Origin: Epithemia pelagica
Taxonomy: Eukaryota > Bacillariophyta > Bacillariophyceae > Surirellales > Surirellaceae
NCBI GenBank assembly: GCA_946965045.2
Contig: OX337236.1
Coordinates: 2,852,001-2,916,000, forward strand
Length of the DNA: 64,000 nucleotides
Direction: 5' to 3'
Shown: piece after piece, positions 11,101-20,210 of the stretch
How the letters are laid out: each line of letters starts with the position of its first letter
How positions within the stretch are numbered: position 1 is the stretch's first letter
Program-made: the position numbers and the translations under genes
The notes under the pieces: model-generated
The model's database searches: none
What the model saw: the letters and a program-made list of their open reading frames with translations, nothing else
What the model was told of the DNA's origin: nothing

Positions 11101-13335
11101 GATGCGCACGAACAAGACAGTAACGATTCGACCTATGATGATGCTTTGGAGGATGTTGTGATGGATATGGATGCTGATGAGGATGATGAGGGAAGGGAGC
11201 TAGCCGGTGGAGTAGAGGAGGAGAACGAAGAAGAAGCATCTCTCACAGATGAGGACTTAGGGATGGATGTAAATCCTGAACAGGAGAACAACAACCAACC
11301 CGAAAATGAACCCCGATACAATTTACGACCGAATCGACAAAGAAGCTATGCCCACCGTTACGGACATTCTTATGCCGCAGTGGACAAGCTTCAGCGTGGA
11401 CGATACGATGGCTATTTGCGAGATGGAATCCTGTATTTGGTGTCAACGGAAATCAATATGGCCACACCACAAATGCCAATGAAAAAAGGCATCAAGTTGT
11501 TCGGTGATAAAGGCGTGGCGGCTGTGAAAGTGGAGATACAGCAGTTACACGACCGCGGTGTTCTACGGGCTGTTCATAAAACTGATCTAACTTGGAACCA
11601 AGTGCAAGAAGCGTTAGGATACTTGATGTTCCTAAAACGCAAGCGCTGTGGCAAAATCAAAGGAAGAGGCTGCGCTGACGGGAGAAAGCAAAGAGCTTAT
11701 ATTGACAAACCCGAATCGGCATCACCCACAGTTGCTACTGAATCCGTTTTCATCACTGCTGTGATTGACGCTCTAGAACGACGCGTGGTTGCAGTAGCTG
11801 ATATACCAGGGGCATTCATGCACTCCGACATGGACCCCGACGTATATATGCGACTAGATGGGTTGATGGCTGAGCTGTTGCTGGAAGTGGATTATGACAC
11901 CTACGCTCCTTTCTTGACCTATGAGAAGGGTCAACCGGTGATTTATGTGGAGATGCTAAAAGCTCTTTACGGCACGCTTCGTGCCGCTCGTTTGTTTTGG
12001 GAGAAGCTTACCGCCGTGCTCAAGAGTTGGGGATTTGTTATCAATCCATATGACTCGTGTGTTGCAAACAAACAAGTAAACGATCGACAGCTCACTGTGA
12101 CGTGGCATATTGACGATTTAAAAGTCTCGCACGTTGATGGCAAGGTAGTTCATCAATTTTTGGATGACCTACGAGCGGAGTTCGGACAGTTGAGCGAGAT
12201 CTCAGTATCTGAGGGTACTCGACACGATTACCTTGGCATGTTCCTCGACTATGGGGAAGATGGTGTGGTTCAAGTGGATATGAGATCGTATCTTGAGACC
12301 ATCCTACTTGACTTACCAAAAGAATGGATCGGTCGAGCCCGTAGTCCCGCAGCCAAACACCTTTATCATGTGAACCCAATGGCTCACAAGCTGGATGAAA
12401 CAAAATCAGACCGGTTCCACAGTGTGACCATGCAACTCGCTTACATGGCACAACGTGGTCGCCCTGATATACGGACTGCCGTAACTTTTCTCAGCACCCG
12501 TGTCATGGCTCCTGATGATGATGACTACCGCAAACTCGGACGGGTTCTGAAGTATTTACAATCCACACGCGATTTGATCCTGCGTCTAGAAGGTGACCCA
12601 ATGATGCATCTGTGGTGGTGGGTTGACGCATCTTATGCGACTCACCCCGATCTAAAAGGACACACTGGGGGTTTCATGACCATGGGAAAAGGAGCAGTGG
12701 TGACAGCTTCATCGAAACAAAAACTCGTGGCCCGTAGTTCAACTGAATGTGAACTCATTGGGGTACACGATGTACTCCCGTCTATCATCTGGACCAAGAA
12801 TTTCATACAGGCCCAAGGCCATGAGATCAAGGACGTAACCCTACATCAAGACAATCAGAGTAGTATTCTATTGGCGAAAAATGGACGGCTATCCAGTTCG
12901 AAGCGAACCAAACATATCAACCTTCGCTACTTTTATATCACAGACTGCATCAAGCGCAAAGAGATGGATATTGCATTCTGTCCGACTGAAGAGATGGTCG
13001 CCGATTTTTTTACCAAGCCATTACAAGGTCGCATCTTCTACCAATTGCGTGATATCATCATGAATGTACCATCGGATAGTAAATATCATTCCTCGGCACA
13101 AAGGAGTGTGTTGAGGATAGCAGAGCAACCGGTGAATATAGAGGACCAAGGTGCGACTGGTGCGACTGGCCATTCGCAAGATATAGGCCATTCGCAAGAT
13201 GCGGAATCATGGACATTGGTTTGTAGACGTGGCAAAAGCAACGAAAGAACGAACAAGAGAGCCAACGCTCATTCAATGGAGAATACGTATTTCGATAAGC
13301 CTATAAAGAGTTGCTTTTACGGCACGGCTTGTTAG
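8170..13335 (+). CDS. Copia Gag-Pol polyprotein (gag, PR, IN, RT, RNase H)
   Basis: The 1721-residue frame is uninterrupted. Gag-like helical sequence occupies residues 30-320; no CCHC zinc knuckle is visible. The aspartic protease site is the variant LLLDNQST near residue 424. Integrase shows the D-D-E triad: TIDVMH near 640, LADGAF near 698 and GDVERYIRTVKERMR near 730. A very acidic linker (Asp/Glu runs, 10,865-11,270) follows. Reverse transcriptase includes DIPGAFMHSDMDPDVYMRLDG-type motif and the catalytic WHIDDLK near 1313. RNase H has WVDASYATHPDLKGHTGG near 1485, SSTECELIG and LHQDNQSS, and ends with ADFFTKPLQG. The order PR-IN-RT-RH is diagnostic of copia. The last 70 residues are encoded by the first copy of the 222-base terminal repeat and stop within it. 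Confidence 0.95.
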   Translation: MSQQDNANRPDTVESSSRSSGQRQGRGGRGRGRGWQNQAQQSNSPRFQGQEPSLKECIFDYSEDPQSKRYLRNVELLIGYVGSNFDRHNQEFQQALEALELPDPEEATKPKDPTDMIQVEEWKMAYKARQDQMVLYKNFRAALYSLIMGQCTPLLKDKLQAHETFGEIKKMRDGVDLLKLIKQITFTFDSGRIFTLVARDKLKEDFYSLRRRNNQSLHSYYEVFRAKVKVMNEAGIVLYDKDMLERVAKEKKHTTPSSDDHEDAQNRCIAIRFIRSCGNKEYEAHLQNMFLDGQNVYPKTLANARAILDNRMTGKPKNNPGQSSGQPDNATGVAYVTSGETSLPDSTMTGHSNATTATGAHASGSQASTTQSRSNRTNSQAEGNNESNRGVLTSSNRGSIVNCDSPDYVFSSSTMQASIPPQWLLLDNQSTVDIIKDPSLLKNIHSSETPIVIQSHAGQRTLQLRGLLPGYGIVWHDPEGPANIISLNNAHTRFHIKYDSDRGNSFALHDRATGRLKHKFNPSPEGLFYLDTSTLQSSFVTTVSENEESYSPEEIRRAKLARSLLAKIGRPSTKDYLHILRHNLLPNANITTDDVHRAEKIYGPDLGTLKGKTTRRKSPFVDTSTTVPPRIAEKHKDVTLTIDVMHVNNIPFLVTTSRKIHFGTIDAIQSTTDTNIIQSLKKTVAVYRRGGIRPRIVLADGAFTSDDMQASLQLLGITINPTARDEHVGDVERYIRTVKERMRCVYNTLPFDALPKVMLIELAKFATFWLNCFPHHTGISKTQSPRLLVTGEHVDFNKHCRYEFGQYVQCHEQHDNTMAPRTIGAIALRPTGNRQGSYYFLSLTSGRVITRNHATALPMPAEVIQRVHQLAQSQEMQPGLAFGNRDNRILFLDENNELFDDDDESYEDVQDMDEDLRYDDDLVENELAEDDVPDVENVINEPEPNQPLDNLDLEPLEIQGVGAEANLPDPVDNEQYHDAHEQDSNDSTYDDALEDVVMDMDADEDDEGRELAGGVEEENEEEASLTDEDLGMDVNPEQENNNQPENEPRYNLRPNRQRSYAHRYGHSYAAVDKLQRGRYDGYLRDGILYLVSTEINMATPQMPMKKGIKLFGDKGVAAVKVEIQQLHDRGVLRAVHKTDLTWNQVQEALGYLMFLKRKRCGKIKGRGCADGRKQRAYIDKPESASPTVATESVFITAVIDALERRVVAVADIPGAFMHSDMDPDVYMRLDGLMAELLLEVDYDTYAPFLTYEKGQPVIYVEMLKALYGTLRAARLFWEKLTAVLKSWGFVINPYDSCVANKQVNDRQLTVTWHIDDLKVSHVDGKVVHQFLDDLRAEFGQLSEISVSEGTRHDYLGMFLDYGEDGVVQVDMRSYLETILLDLPKEWIGRARSPAAKHLYHVNPMAHKLDETKSDRFHSVTMQLAYMAQRGRPDIRTAVTFLSTRVMAPDDDDYRKLGRVLKYLQSTRDLILRLEGDPMMHLWWWVDASYATHPDLKGHTGGFMTMGKGAVVTASSKQKLVARSSTECELIGVHDVLPSIIWTKNFIQAQGHEIKDVTLHQDNQSSILLAKNGRLSSSKRTKHINLRYFYITDCIKRKEMDIAFCPTEEMVADFFTKPLQGRIFYQLRDIIMNVPSDSKYHSSAQRSVLRIAEQPVNIEDQGATGATGHSQDIGHSQDAESWTLVCRRGKSNERTNKRANAHSMENTYFDKPIKSCFYGTAC

Positions 13336-13567
13336 AAGTTTTAACTGCTACCGGTGAATATAGAGGACCAAGGTGCGACTGGTGCGACTGGCCATTCGCA
13401 AGATATAGGCCATTCGCAAGATGCGGAATCATGGACATTGGTTTGTAGACGTGGCAAAAGCAACGAAAGAACGAACAAGAGAGCCAACGCTCATTCAATG
13501 GAGAATACGTATTTCGATAAGCCTATAAAGAGTTGCTTTTACGGCACGGCTTGTTAGAAGTTTTAAC
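13128..13567 (+). repeat. 222-bp unit in tandem at the copia 3' end
   Basis: 13128-13349 and 13350-13567 are essentially identical over their shared length, starting ACCGGTGAATATAGAGG and ending GTTAGAAGTTTTAAC. Within each unit is a smaller duplication (GGTGCGACT twice; ATTCGCAAGATATAGGCC then ATTCGCAAGATGCGG). The first unit is translated as the tail of the polyprotein. The second may be the 3' LTR (TG at 13346, CA at 13567-13568). Confidence 0.85.
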
Positions 13568-14945
13568 ATGGAACATGCGCACATGCAGGGACTGGACCTT
13601 TATGCATCCATCACTGGCCCTTCATGATTTGCCCCGCATACCTTACTCAAGGTGAAGGAGGGTGGACTCGTTTTTCAGTGCGGAAGGATCAAGGTGGATT
13701 CTGACTCTATGATTCGCACGACGAAGAGGTGATGTCATTTCGAATGATTCATCCTTTCGTAATACGTACACGGCCAACGCTGTCAGAACTCTTGCTCTCC
13801 CTCTCAACGACCAACGGATGTCATTTGACAGGATGATGATTGTGTGCGAACTTTTGTTGATCTCTGCTCCAGAGGAACATTTGATCTTGGTTGGTAATGG
13901 GGCCGCCATGATCCAGCGACACTGACCTTGCATGCAGAAGAAGGAAGGCTGACTTTTCATTGCGGTAATCTCTGACTCTCTCTAGAGTACTACTACGAAA
14001 CGAAGATTCCAGTCCAAATCCATTCATCCGGTCTTTGGGAAACGCACGTCCCACACGGTGCGCCGCCCTTCCATGGACGCTTCTTTGGTGGACCAAGCTT
14101 CAGCTCTGCCACTCCAAAGAGTGGTGAGTGTCAGGGATCCATGGTGTTCCACTGGAAAGAGATACGACCGTCTGAATCTCTGGTAGAGAGCATATTTCGG
14201 GACTCGATTGCAACGCATCTTCACCCTGATCTTGTATTTGTGTATGTGTCTATCAAATCTCGTCGACTGTCAGGCCCTTGTACAACCGAGTGACAAGCGT
14301 TCCCGTATCCAGTATCATTTCGAATGAAACGACTTCCAAGTCCAATTGCGGTGGCCGTATCGAACTGCTTGAATTCGTATTCCTGGCCTTTTCATTGGAC
14401 GCAAAACACGGCTTCATTTCTTCCATACCCAAAATTGGGTCCATTATAATATCTAGGTCACCAACAAAAACAAATGACCACCAGCAAGCGCAAGACGAAG
14501 GGTCTGACTGCTGTCCACTTCAGAAGGGAGGTAATTATTTGATTCACTGGTATTCTTGCATCTTGACTGTCCCCATTGAAGTCTCGTCCTTTTTCTGATT
14601 CCCGTTGTCATTGTGACAAACTTGTAAAAATTCGATAAAATTTTACGATCGAATGTATAATTTTTTATATCAAAAGTTCTCTAGAAAGAGATACGGATCG
14701 AGAGAGACGCCACGCGCGGTCATGTGGCCGTTTTGGTCTTGATCCACATATCTTGGTCTTGATACGCCGGCGGGACTCGTTTTTTCGTACGCAAACTTTT
14801 GTGCTCATGTTTTGAGAGTTTTCAACGGTTCCGTTCAACGGTTCTGTCGTTCCATTTGCAGGCATCTCTCTTTTTTGTGTGCCATTCTTTTTTGGTGAAG
14901 ACTCGCGGTTTGCAATCCATCCACTTGAAACCAAGAAACAAGAGA
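13568..14945. other. Spacer without convincing genes
   Basis: Only short, family-less frames are present on either strand, for example 14253-14444 on the minus strand. Two patches, GGAAGGATCAA..GGTGGATTCTGACTCT near 13680-13711 and ACGACCAACGGATGTCAT near 13807, echo sequence at 7252-7290 and 7367-7384 across the retrotransposon. The last 150 bases before the sulfotransferase should hold its promoter; the frame is also open further upstream from 14799. Confidence 0.4.
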
Positions 14946-15567
14946 ATGGTAGTACGATTGGCTCTGTTGTTCAGCAGTCGTCCAGGAGGAGGATTCCTAC
15001 CATCCGTGAGAATCCTGGTCGTTGGGGTGATTGCTTGTTTGGCAGTCTTGCAACTCCATCACTTTGATTCCTGGCATGCCGCAAGCACACAACAACGGCG
15101 ACAAGAACAACAACAAGGCCAACAACAACAAGGCCGACACAATCCTGACGACAACGACCACAACGACAACAACGACCAAGCAGTACAGCCATCCTCCTCG
15201 CCACTACCACCACAATCACCACCAGTAACACCACCAGTAACACCACCCCTCCAGCGCCGGGGTGTGGTGTTCTTTTTACACATTCCCAAAACTGGTGGCA
15301 CCACCATTCGCAATGTGACCAAAAGTTTTATCTTGCAGTCTCACGGACAAGTCCAGCGTCGTCGGATCCGAGATCCCAAGCAATGGATGGCCATGAAACG
15401 GCAGGTCCAACTCTTCTTGAAGCAACCACCACCGCCACAGTCACGAAACTATCCACAACCACAAGTCATGTTTTGGGAATTGCATGGGACCATTCCCGGA
15501 CTGATTGAGGTGACTGCCTTTGTTCGACAGTGTCGCCAATGGGCCTCTCAATCATTTCAACAACAAC

Positions 15568-15599
<32 letters not shown>

Positions 15600-16337
15600 C
15601 AAAAAGAAGAACAAGAGCCCGAGCCTTTTGTGTTTGCCTTTACCGTGGTACGGGATCCGGAATCCTTTCACATTTCCTACTTTCAATACTTTCATGTCCG
15701 GTGTCCCTATGCCAAGTGGTGCGAAACGCCGCAGTACCTCCAGGCCACACCGGGCAATTTTCAAGCGTCCATGCGGTCCAATCACGAGTTGCAATTGTTG
15801 TGGTATGGACAATACGAAACCAAGCAACGCCATCCCCAGGGTCAACGACCCGTCATTTCCAATACCGACCAGGGTATTTTGCAACAAACCCAACAACTCT
15901 TGCACAACGAGTGGGATTGGGTCGGAACCATTGACACCATTAATAGCCACACACTCCCACGATTGATGCGAGTCTTGCAACAACCAGCGCACCCTTCCCC
16001 TTGTCCCAACCACACCCACACCCACATGCACGATACAGTACTATTGACACGCAATTCCACCACCACTACTACGTCGACGGCCCTTGTACCAGCCGTGTGG
16101 GATCCCTCCTGGACGACCCTTCGAACCAATGTTCGTGCCCCCACAGCCTTGAACTGGGTCACACCCCAAATACGACAATTCATTCGCGACCACGCACCAT
16201 TGGATCAGGAATTGTATCAATGGGCCCAAACACGACAACAAGAACAACAACAACAACAATGGTGGAGGTGGGACACGAACCACCACCACTTTAACGACTG
16301 TTCCAACACGAGCACCACCAGCCGCCGCAGAACATAA
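14946..16337 (+). CDS. Type II membrane sulfotransferase
   Basis: The product probably transfers sulfate from PAPS to a glycan in the Golgi. A short basic cytosolic tail is followed by one membrane segment, ILVVGVIACLAVLQLHHF (about residues 21-38), then a Gln/Asn/Pro-rich stem. The 5'-phosphosulfate loop is FLHIPKTGGTTIRN near residue 110, and the 3'-phosphate motif is VVRDPESFHISYFQYF near 234; both are hallmarks of the carbohydrate sulfotransferase family (Sulfotransfer_2-like). Further on are LLHNEWDWVGTIDTI and an Asn/Gln-rich C-terminus. The frame is open upstream to a Met at 14799, but the Met at 14946 places the basic tail and membrane anchor correctly. Poly-Ser from an ATC/TCA microsatellite (15,565-15,600) interrupts the middle. 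Acceptor unknown. Confidence 0.85.
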
Positions 16338-16626
16338 TTCATTCCTATCTCTAATAATGGACGGAGGACAAGTGCGTGGCTATTTTGGTTTGGTTTGTTG
16401 GTATGGGAGCCGTACCGTAACTACTTGCGGGATGCCGTGACAAACCTATTGACAGAGGACACTCACGATGCTGTTCTCCTTGTGATGGTTGTGAGCAAGA
16501 ATACGAAATCCTGTTCCAACCGTCACATGCTCGAACCCAAGAAGAACAAGTAGACGGATCCTGAATGAATAAATGGAAAAAGACACGTAAACAACAGACA
16601 CTAGACAGGACTGACTGACATCATGG

Positions 16627-17197
16627 ACAGTCCGTGACAACGCTTCAAGACACTGTCATAAGAATAGTTCCATCATCGTTTCAATTCATTCGGGTGATTC
16701 TCCCAGAGAAGCAGCCTCCAGGAGCATGCATGCTAAAAACCTACGTACTGCCGACTCCGGGAAATGGAGGATCACGACAACCAGGGAACGGCAACTACAT
16801 GGGAGGAGCGAAAATGATACTGTGTGTGCGCGTGTTGATTCGTGCTGTATTTCTATTTCAACATGTAACATATGGAAGGCAAACATGATGGGTAGCAGCA
16901 GAGTGTGTGCTGTCGAGTGGAAAAGGGTTCCATACTTTTGCTTGGCAAGGCCTCTCGGGTGGTGGATGCATCCATCCAACCGAGCTTCGTCTAGCGGAAA
17001 CGAACTGGCACAGAGCCAACTCCGTTCGCTGGAAGGCTTGTCAAAACGGATCGTGTCGTCCTTGTTGTGTCTTGTGGCGGACACTCCTGAAGAAGGAATC
17101 TCCAAGCTAAGAACAACAACCTGGCAAAAAAACACAAGGGACACTCGTGACGAGGGCGGCTGTCCAGGCGATCCTTGGGGAGGCGGCGGCGGCGTCG
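16627..17197 (-). repeat. Duplicated 3' end and flank of the KH-domain gene
   Basis: This stretch matches 40137-40776 in the same orientation. Near-identical landmarks are GATTCTCCCAGAGAAGCAGC and GGCAAACATGATGGGTAGCA, and the right end (17156-17197) reproduces the final codons of the KH-protein gene (residues PPPPPQGSPGQPPS). Homology stops at 17197. The copy has many substitutions and small indels, and a minus-strand frame of 186 codons through it is therefore an artefact of the copied 3' flank. It is a truncated, non-functional copy of a gene end. Confidence 0.75.
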
Positions 17198-17466
17198 TAG
17201 AACTTGGTCGATGGAAAGTTACTGGGAAAGGATGAACCGCAGACAAGGTGTCAGCAGCGCTATGGGTTCAACGATTTGGACACGTTCATGGATAAAAGTT
17301 CGGGCTAGGCTCCAAACGACAGAACCAATCCGAACCCGTTGAGCAACAGGATTGGGGAAGATGCATTTGAAGCTCCGCAGAACCAGTAGTAAAGGAATAA
17401 AGCTTAGTCATCACTCATTAAGACCAAGTGACGATGAGGGACTTACTACAATACAGCTCTGTGTTC

Positions 17467-17920
17467 TCATCGAGTCAAAGACTCCTCGTCGTCATCGTCA
17501 GGTTTCTTTATTTTCGAATCATCACTGCCATGACGGGTGCAAAAGAACGTATGGGAATGATCGCCATACAATGATGATGTCAACTCATCAAACGCATCAT
17601 CCATTTGTACGATTTGACGCCATTGCTTGAGTTTCGAATGCTCCTTTCTGTTGGTCCACATCATTCTCATCCAAACAATGCCGAACACAGTCAACCCAGT
17701 AAATGAAGAAAGAACCATGTAGAGCGAAATCAAATCTTCACTTGGACATCCTTCCATCAGATCTTCCACGCCTGGCACTATACACCATAAATAAAATCGT
17801 GGAAACAAGTATCGAAGTTCTTTGACTCCACTAACACCAGATCCCGGACTAAAGGTCGTACTGAAGAAGATCATGGACAAAAATGGCACTGCAGAAAGCA
17901 GCTCACAAGTGATCAGATCC
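17467..17920 (-). pseudogene. ABC transporter relic, piece 5: end of TMD2 and C-terminus
   Basis: Reading leftwards, the frame begins LITCELLSAVPFLSMIFFST, continues FSPGSGVSGVKELRYLFPRF and MEGCPSEDLISLYMVLSSF, and ends with an acidic tail DDSKIKKPDDDDEESLTR and a stop. The first half closely parallels the end of TMD1 in piece 1 (FSTTFSPGSGFDGVKGLRYLFPRFYL), so this is the matching end of the second membrane domain of the same gene. At 17911-17920 (GATCAGATCC) it is cut by the 3.6 kb inverted-repeat element; the frame resumes precisely at 21555. Confidence 0.8.
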
Positions 17921-18058
17921 TACCCCCAAGTAGGGGTAAGTGGTCGCATGTGTGTCGTGCTTTTGGTGTGCAAACTCTTACTCACCCCCAAGGCGCGACC
18001 TCTGCGCTCCCAGTACTGACACCCAAAAGCAGCAGAACTGACAACCGGTACCCGTTTC

Positions 18059-19816
18059 TTGGGACAACCCATTGGATCACCAACGTTTGCACAAACATTC
18101 ATCGAACAACGGCTCCACAACATGGAGAGCAACCTTGACAAACTAAACCAAATGGACGACCTCCAAACCCGAAGCTCCCTCTTCCGCTATCCCTTCATCC
18201 CCGCCATTCTGCACCTGCTCCCAGCAGACATTGTCCAGGCCCACCCATGCCCCAACCAGCGATCCACACTCTGGAACAGTCCAGTCACGACAAAAACAAA
18301 CCGGTTGATTGCCAAATTCATCGCCAACCTCACATCAACCGTCGAAACCAACGTGACAGAACAATCGACCCTCATAGCGAGCCTTCCCAACCGACTCGGA
18401 GGATTGGGGTACCACAACGCCGCAGCGGCTGCATACCCCCGTCTCTTGACCCAAACAGCACGGGCTCTGCAACTAGCCCAATCCAAAGAATCCCCCATAC
18501 CAACCCACCACCAACAACAGTACCAAAACTGGGAACACAGCGAGGATCCAGCCATCATAGCCTTCCGAAGAGGCCTCTCCCTCTTCACCCACGAGTACGC
18601 CGACCAAACTCTCTACAAGCACGAACGGTATGACCACACAACACACAACAGACAAATCAACCACATCCTGCAAGAACACGTCATTCCAAAACTCATTGCA
18701 ACCACCACTCCGACAGAACGGGTTTTTCTTCCATCACTCTTGTCACCACTGACAAGCATGGCATTTCACTTACCACGCACAGCCGAACGCTTTTGACTCG
18801 ACAACCAAATATTTAGAACAGCTATACGGCGGAAACTGCGGTTGCCGCTCTTCCACTCCGACGCCGGCGGCCGTTGTCGCTGCAACAAAGATTTGGACAA
18901 AGAAGGGGACCACCTCTTCCACTGCAACCAAGCATCAAAAACAGCGCTATCGAACGCGGTACGCGACACCCTCTTCGACATTCTTCGGCAAGCCGCACCG
19001 GCAGCAAAAACAGTCGATTCCCCCCACGACGTCCACATCGAACCGCCGGGCCTTGTGCCTCTACACAACCGCAATATCCGTCCGGCAGACGTCGGGCTGC
19101 ACCTTACCCAGCCCCACAACAATGAGCCATTCCAATACGCCGCGATCGACGTAACCATACCACCTCCACAGTCCCGAACACCCCTTCAAGAACCGTCCGA
19201 CCACACTGCCATCGCAAAACTTGCATCAAGGACGCACAACGAAGCGGCCAGAGCCAAATATTGTAGAGACCCCACCACCGCCACCCATCTCCTTCACAAC
19301 GGAATTTACTTGATCCCTTTTACGGTTGACCACTTGGGGTCTCTGGGACACTTTGCCACCCGCCTGCTCTTCCATCAAGATCACCCACTGCCCTTCTCCA
19401 CCGCTGAACCACCGGACTGGAAAGATCCACACTTCGGAAAATCAACAACTCGAAGCAACCCACACCCAGCAGCATTTGCTCTGTACCAAAACGTCGAACA
19501 CTCCCCAGAGAACATTCTTGCCAAAGCAAACAAACATGTCCAACTCCACTATCCAGAAGCAAACATCTTCACCATGGCCCACTACGCCAAAGCATCCCTG
19601 GCTCATACCATTGTATCGTCCCTAGCTATACACGCTAACAACCAAATTGCGGCACACAGAGCACACACAACAGCACAAAGGTCGCGCACAACCCAGCTGG
19701 CAAACTTAGCCCGAACGGACTTCGCCCCGGTAACACCACTTTACTCCCCACGGCCTGTTGCAGATTTTCTCTCGCCGGGACCGGACGCCCCACTCCTCTG
19801 CTCGCTTGCCGCTTAG
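18059..19816 (+). pseudogene. Reverse-transcriptase C-terminus with restriction-like endonuclease
   Basis: The frame is one long reading interrupted by a single in-frame TGA (18794-18796). Before the stop, helical sequence such as RLGGLGYHNAAAAAYPRL resembles the thumb region of LINE-like or related reverse transcriptases. After it comes a zinc-binding pattern, CRCNKDLDKEGDHLFHC, followed by EPPGL, RPADVGLHL and YAAIDVTIPPP, the PD-(D/E)xK-like arrangement of endonucleases of restriction fold found behind some retroelement polymerases. PFTVDHLGSLGHFATRLL completes the typical ending. The catalytic polymerase motifs (F/YxDD) are absent, so the gene is truncated at its 5' end. It sits inside the inverted-repeat element, near its left end. 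Confidence 0.65.
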
Positions 19817-20210
19817 GAGTTCCACAATACATAGACCGGTAAAATAACATATAAAGGCATACACTAGCAAACCTCCAAACCACCAACTGCATTCATCGCG
19901 GCAATGGAGATATGGAGCCGTGCTTAGGGATCCTACAATGTCTTCTTCGTCGCACAAACGCCGTCGCATTTCCCAGAAATCAATTAGGAAGCTACATGCT
20001 TCCCGCGGCATGGCCATTCCTCCTGCATCCGAAGCAAAACAAGAATCAAGTGATCCTATCGCCGACATGGCATCTCACCTTTCTTATTGTCACGTGTTGC
20101 ATTGAATGGATCAATGGACATTGAAACCACTCACCAAACATTGGACTTCTCTACAGATCACTTAAGCTTGTCGACCTGCATAACGCATGGCCGAACAGCC
20201 ATTAGTCTCA

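Larger units (their letters stand above)
7389..13567 (+). mobile_element. Ty1/copia retrotransposon, two ORFs, atypical termini
   Basis: The element carries an upstream coiled-coil ORF and a complete copia-order polyprotein (gag, protease, integrase, reverse transcriptase, RNase H). Its 3' end is a 222-base unit repeated in tandem (13128-13349 and 13350-13567). The last 18-19 bases of that unit, CTTGTTAGAAGTTTTAAC, recur at 7390-7407 just before the first ORF. The hexamer ATGGAA sits outside both outer copies of this box (7383-7388 and 13568-13573), which fits a target duplication. I infer a 5' LTR reduced to its last bases, or unusually short direct repeats; a normal pair of full-length LTRs is not present. 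Both ORFs are intact, implying recent insertion. Confidence 0.8.

Noticed and set aside
16686-17246. 186-codon minus-strand frame
   Set aside because: It runs through the copied 3' end and flank of the KH gene; the similar frame at 40.2-40.9 kb merely shares that origin. No domain.
18059-18796. Independent 245-residue host gene
   Set aside because: Frame continues in phase after one stop into the zinc/endonuclease part, all inside a mobile element.
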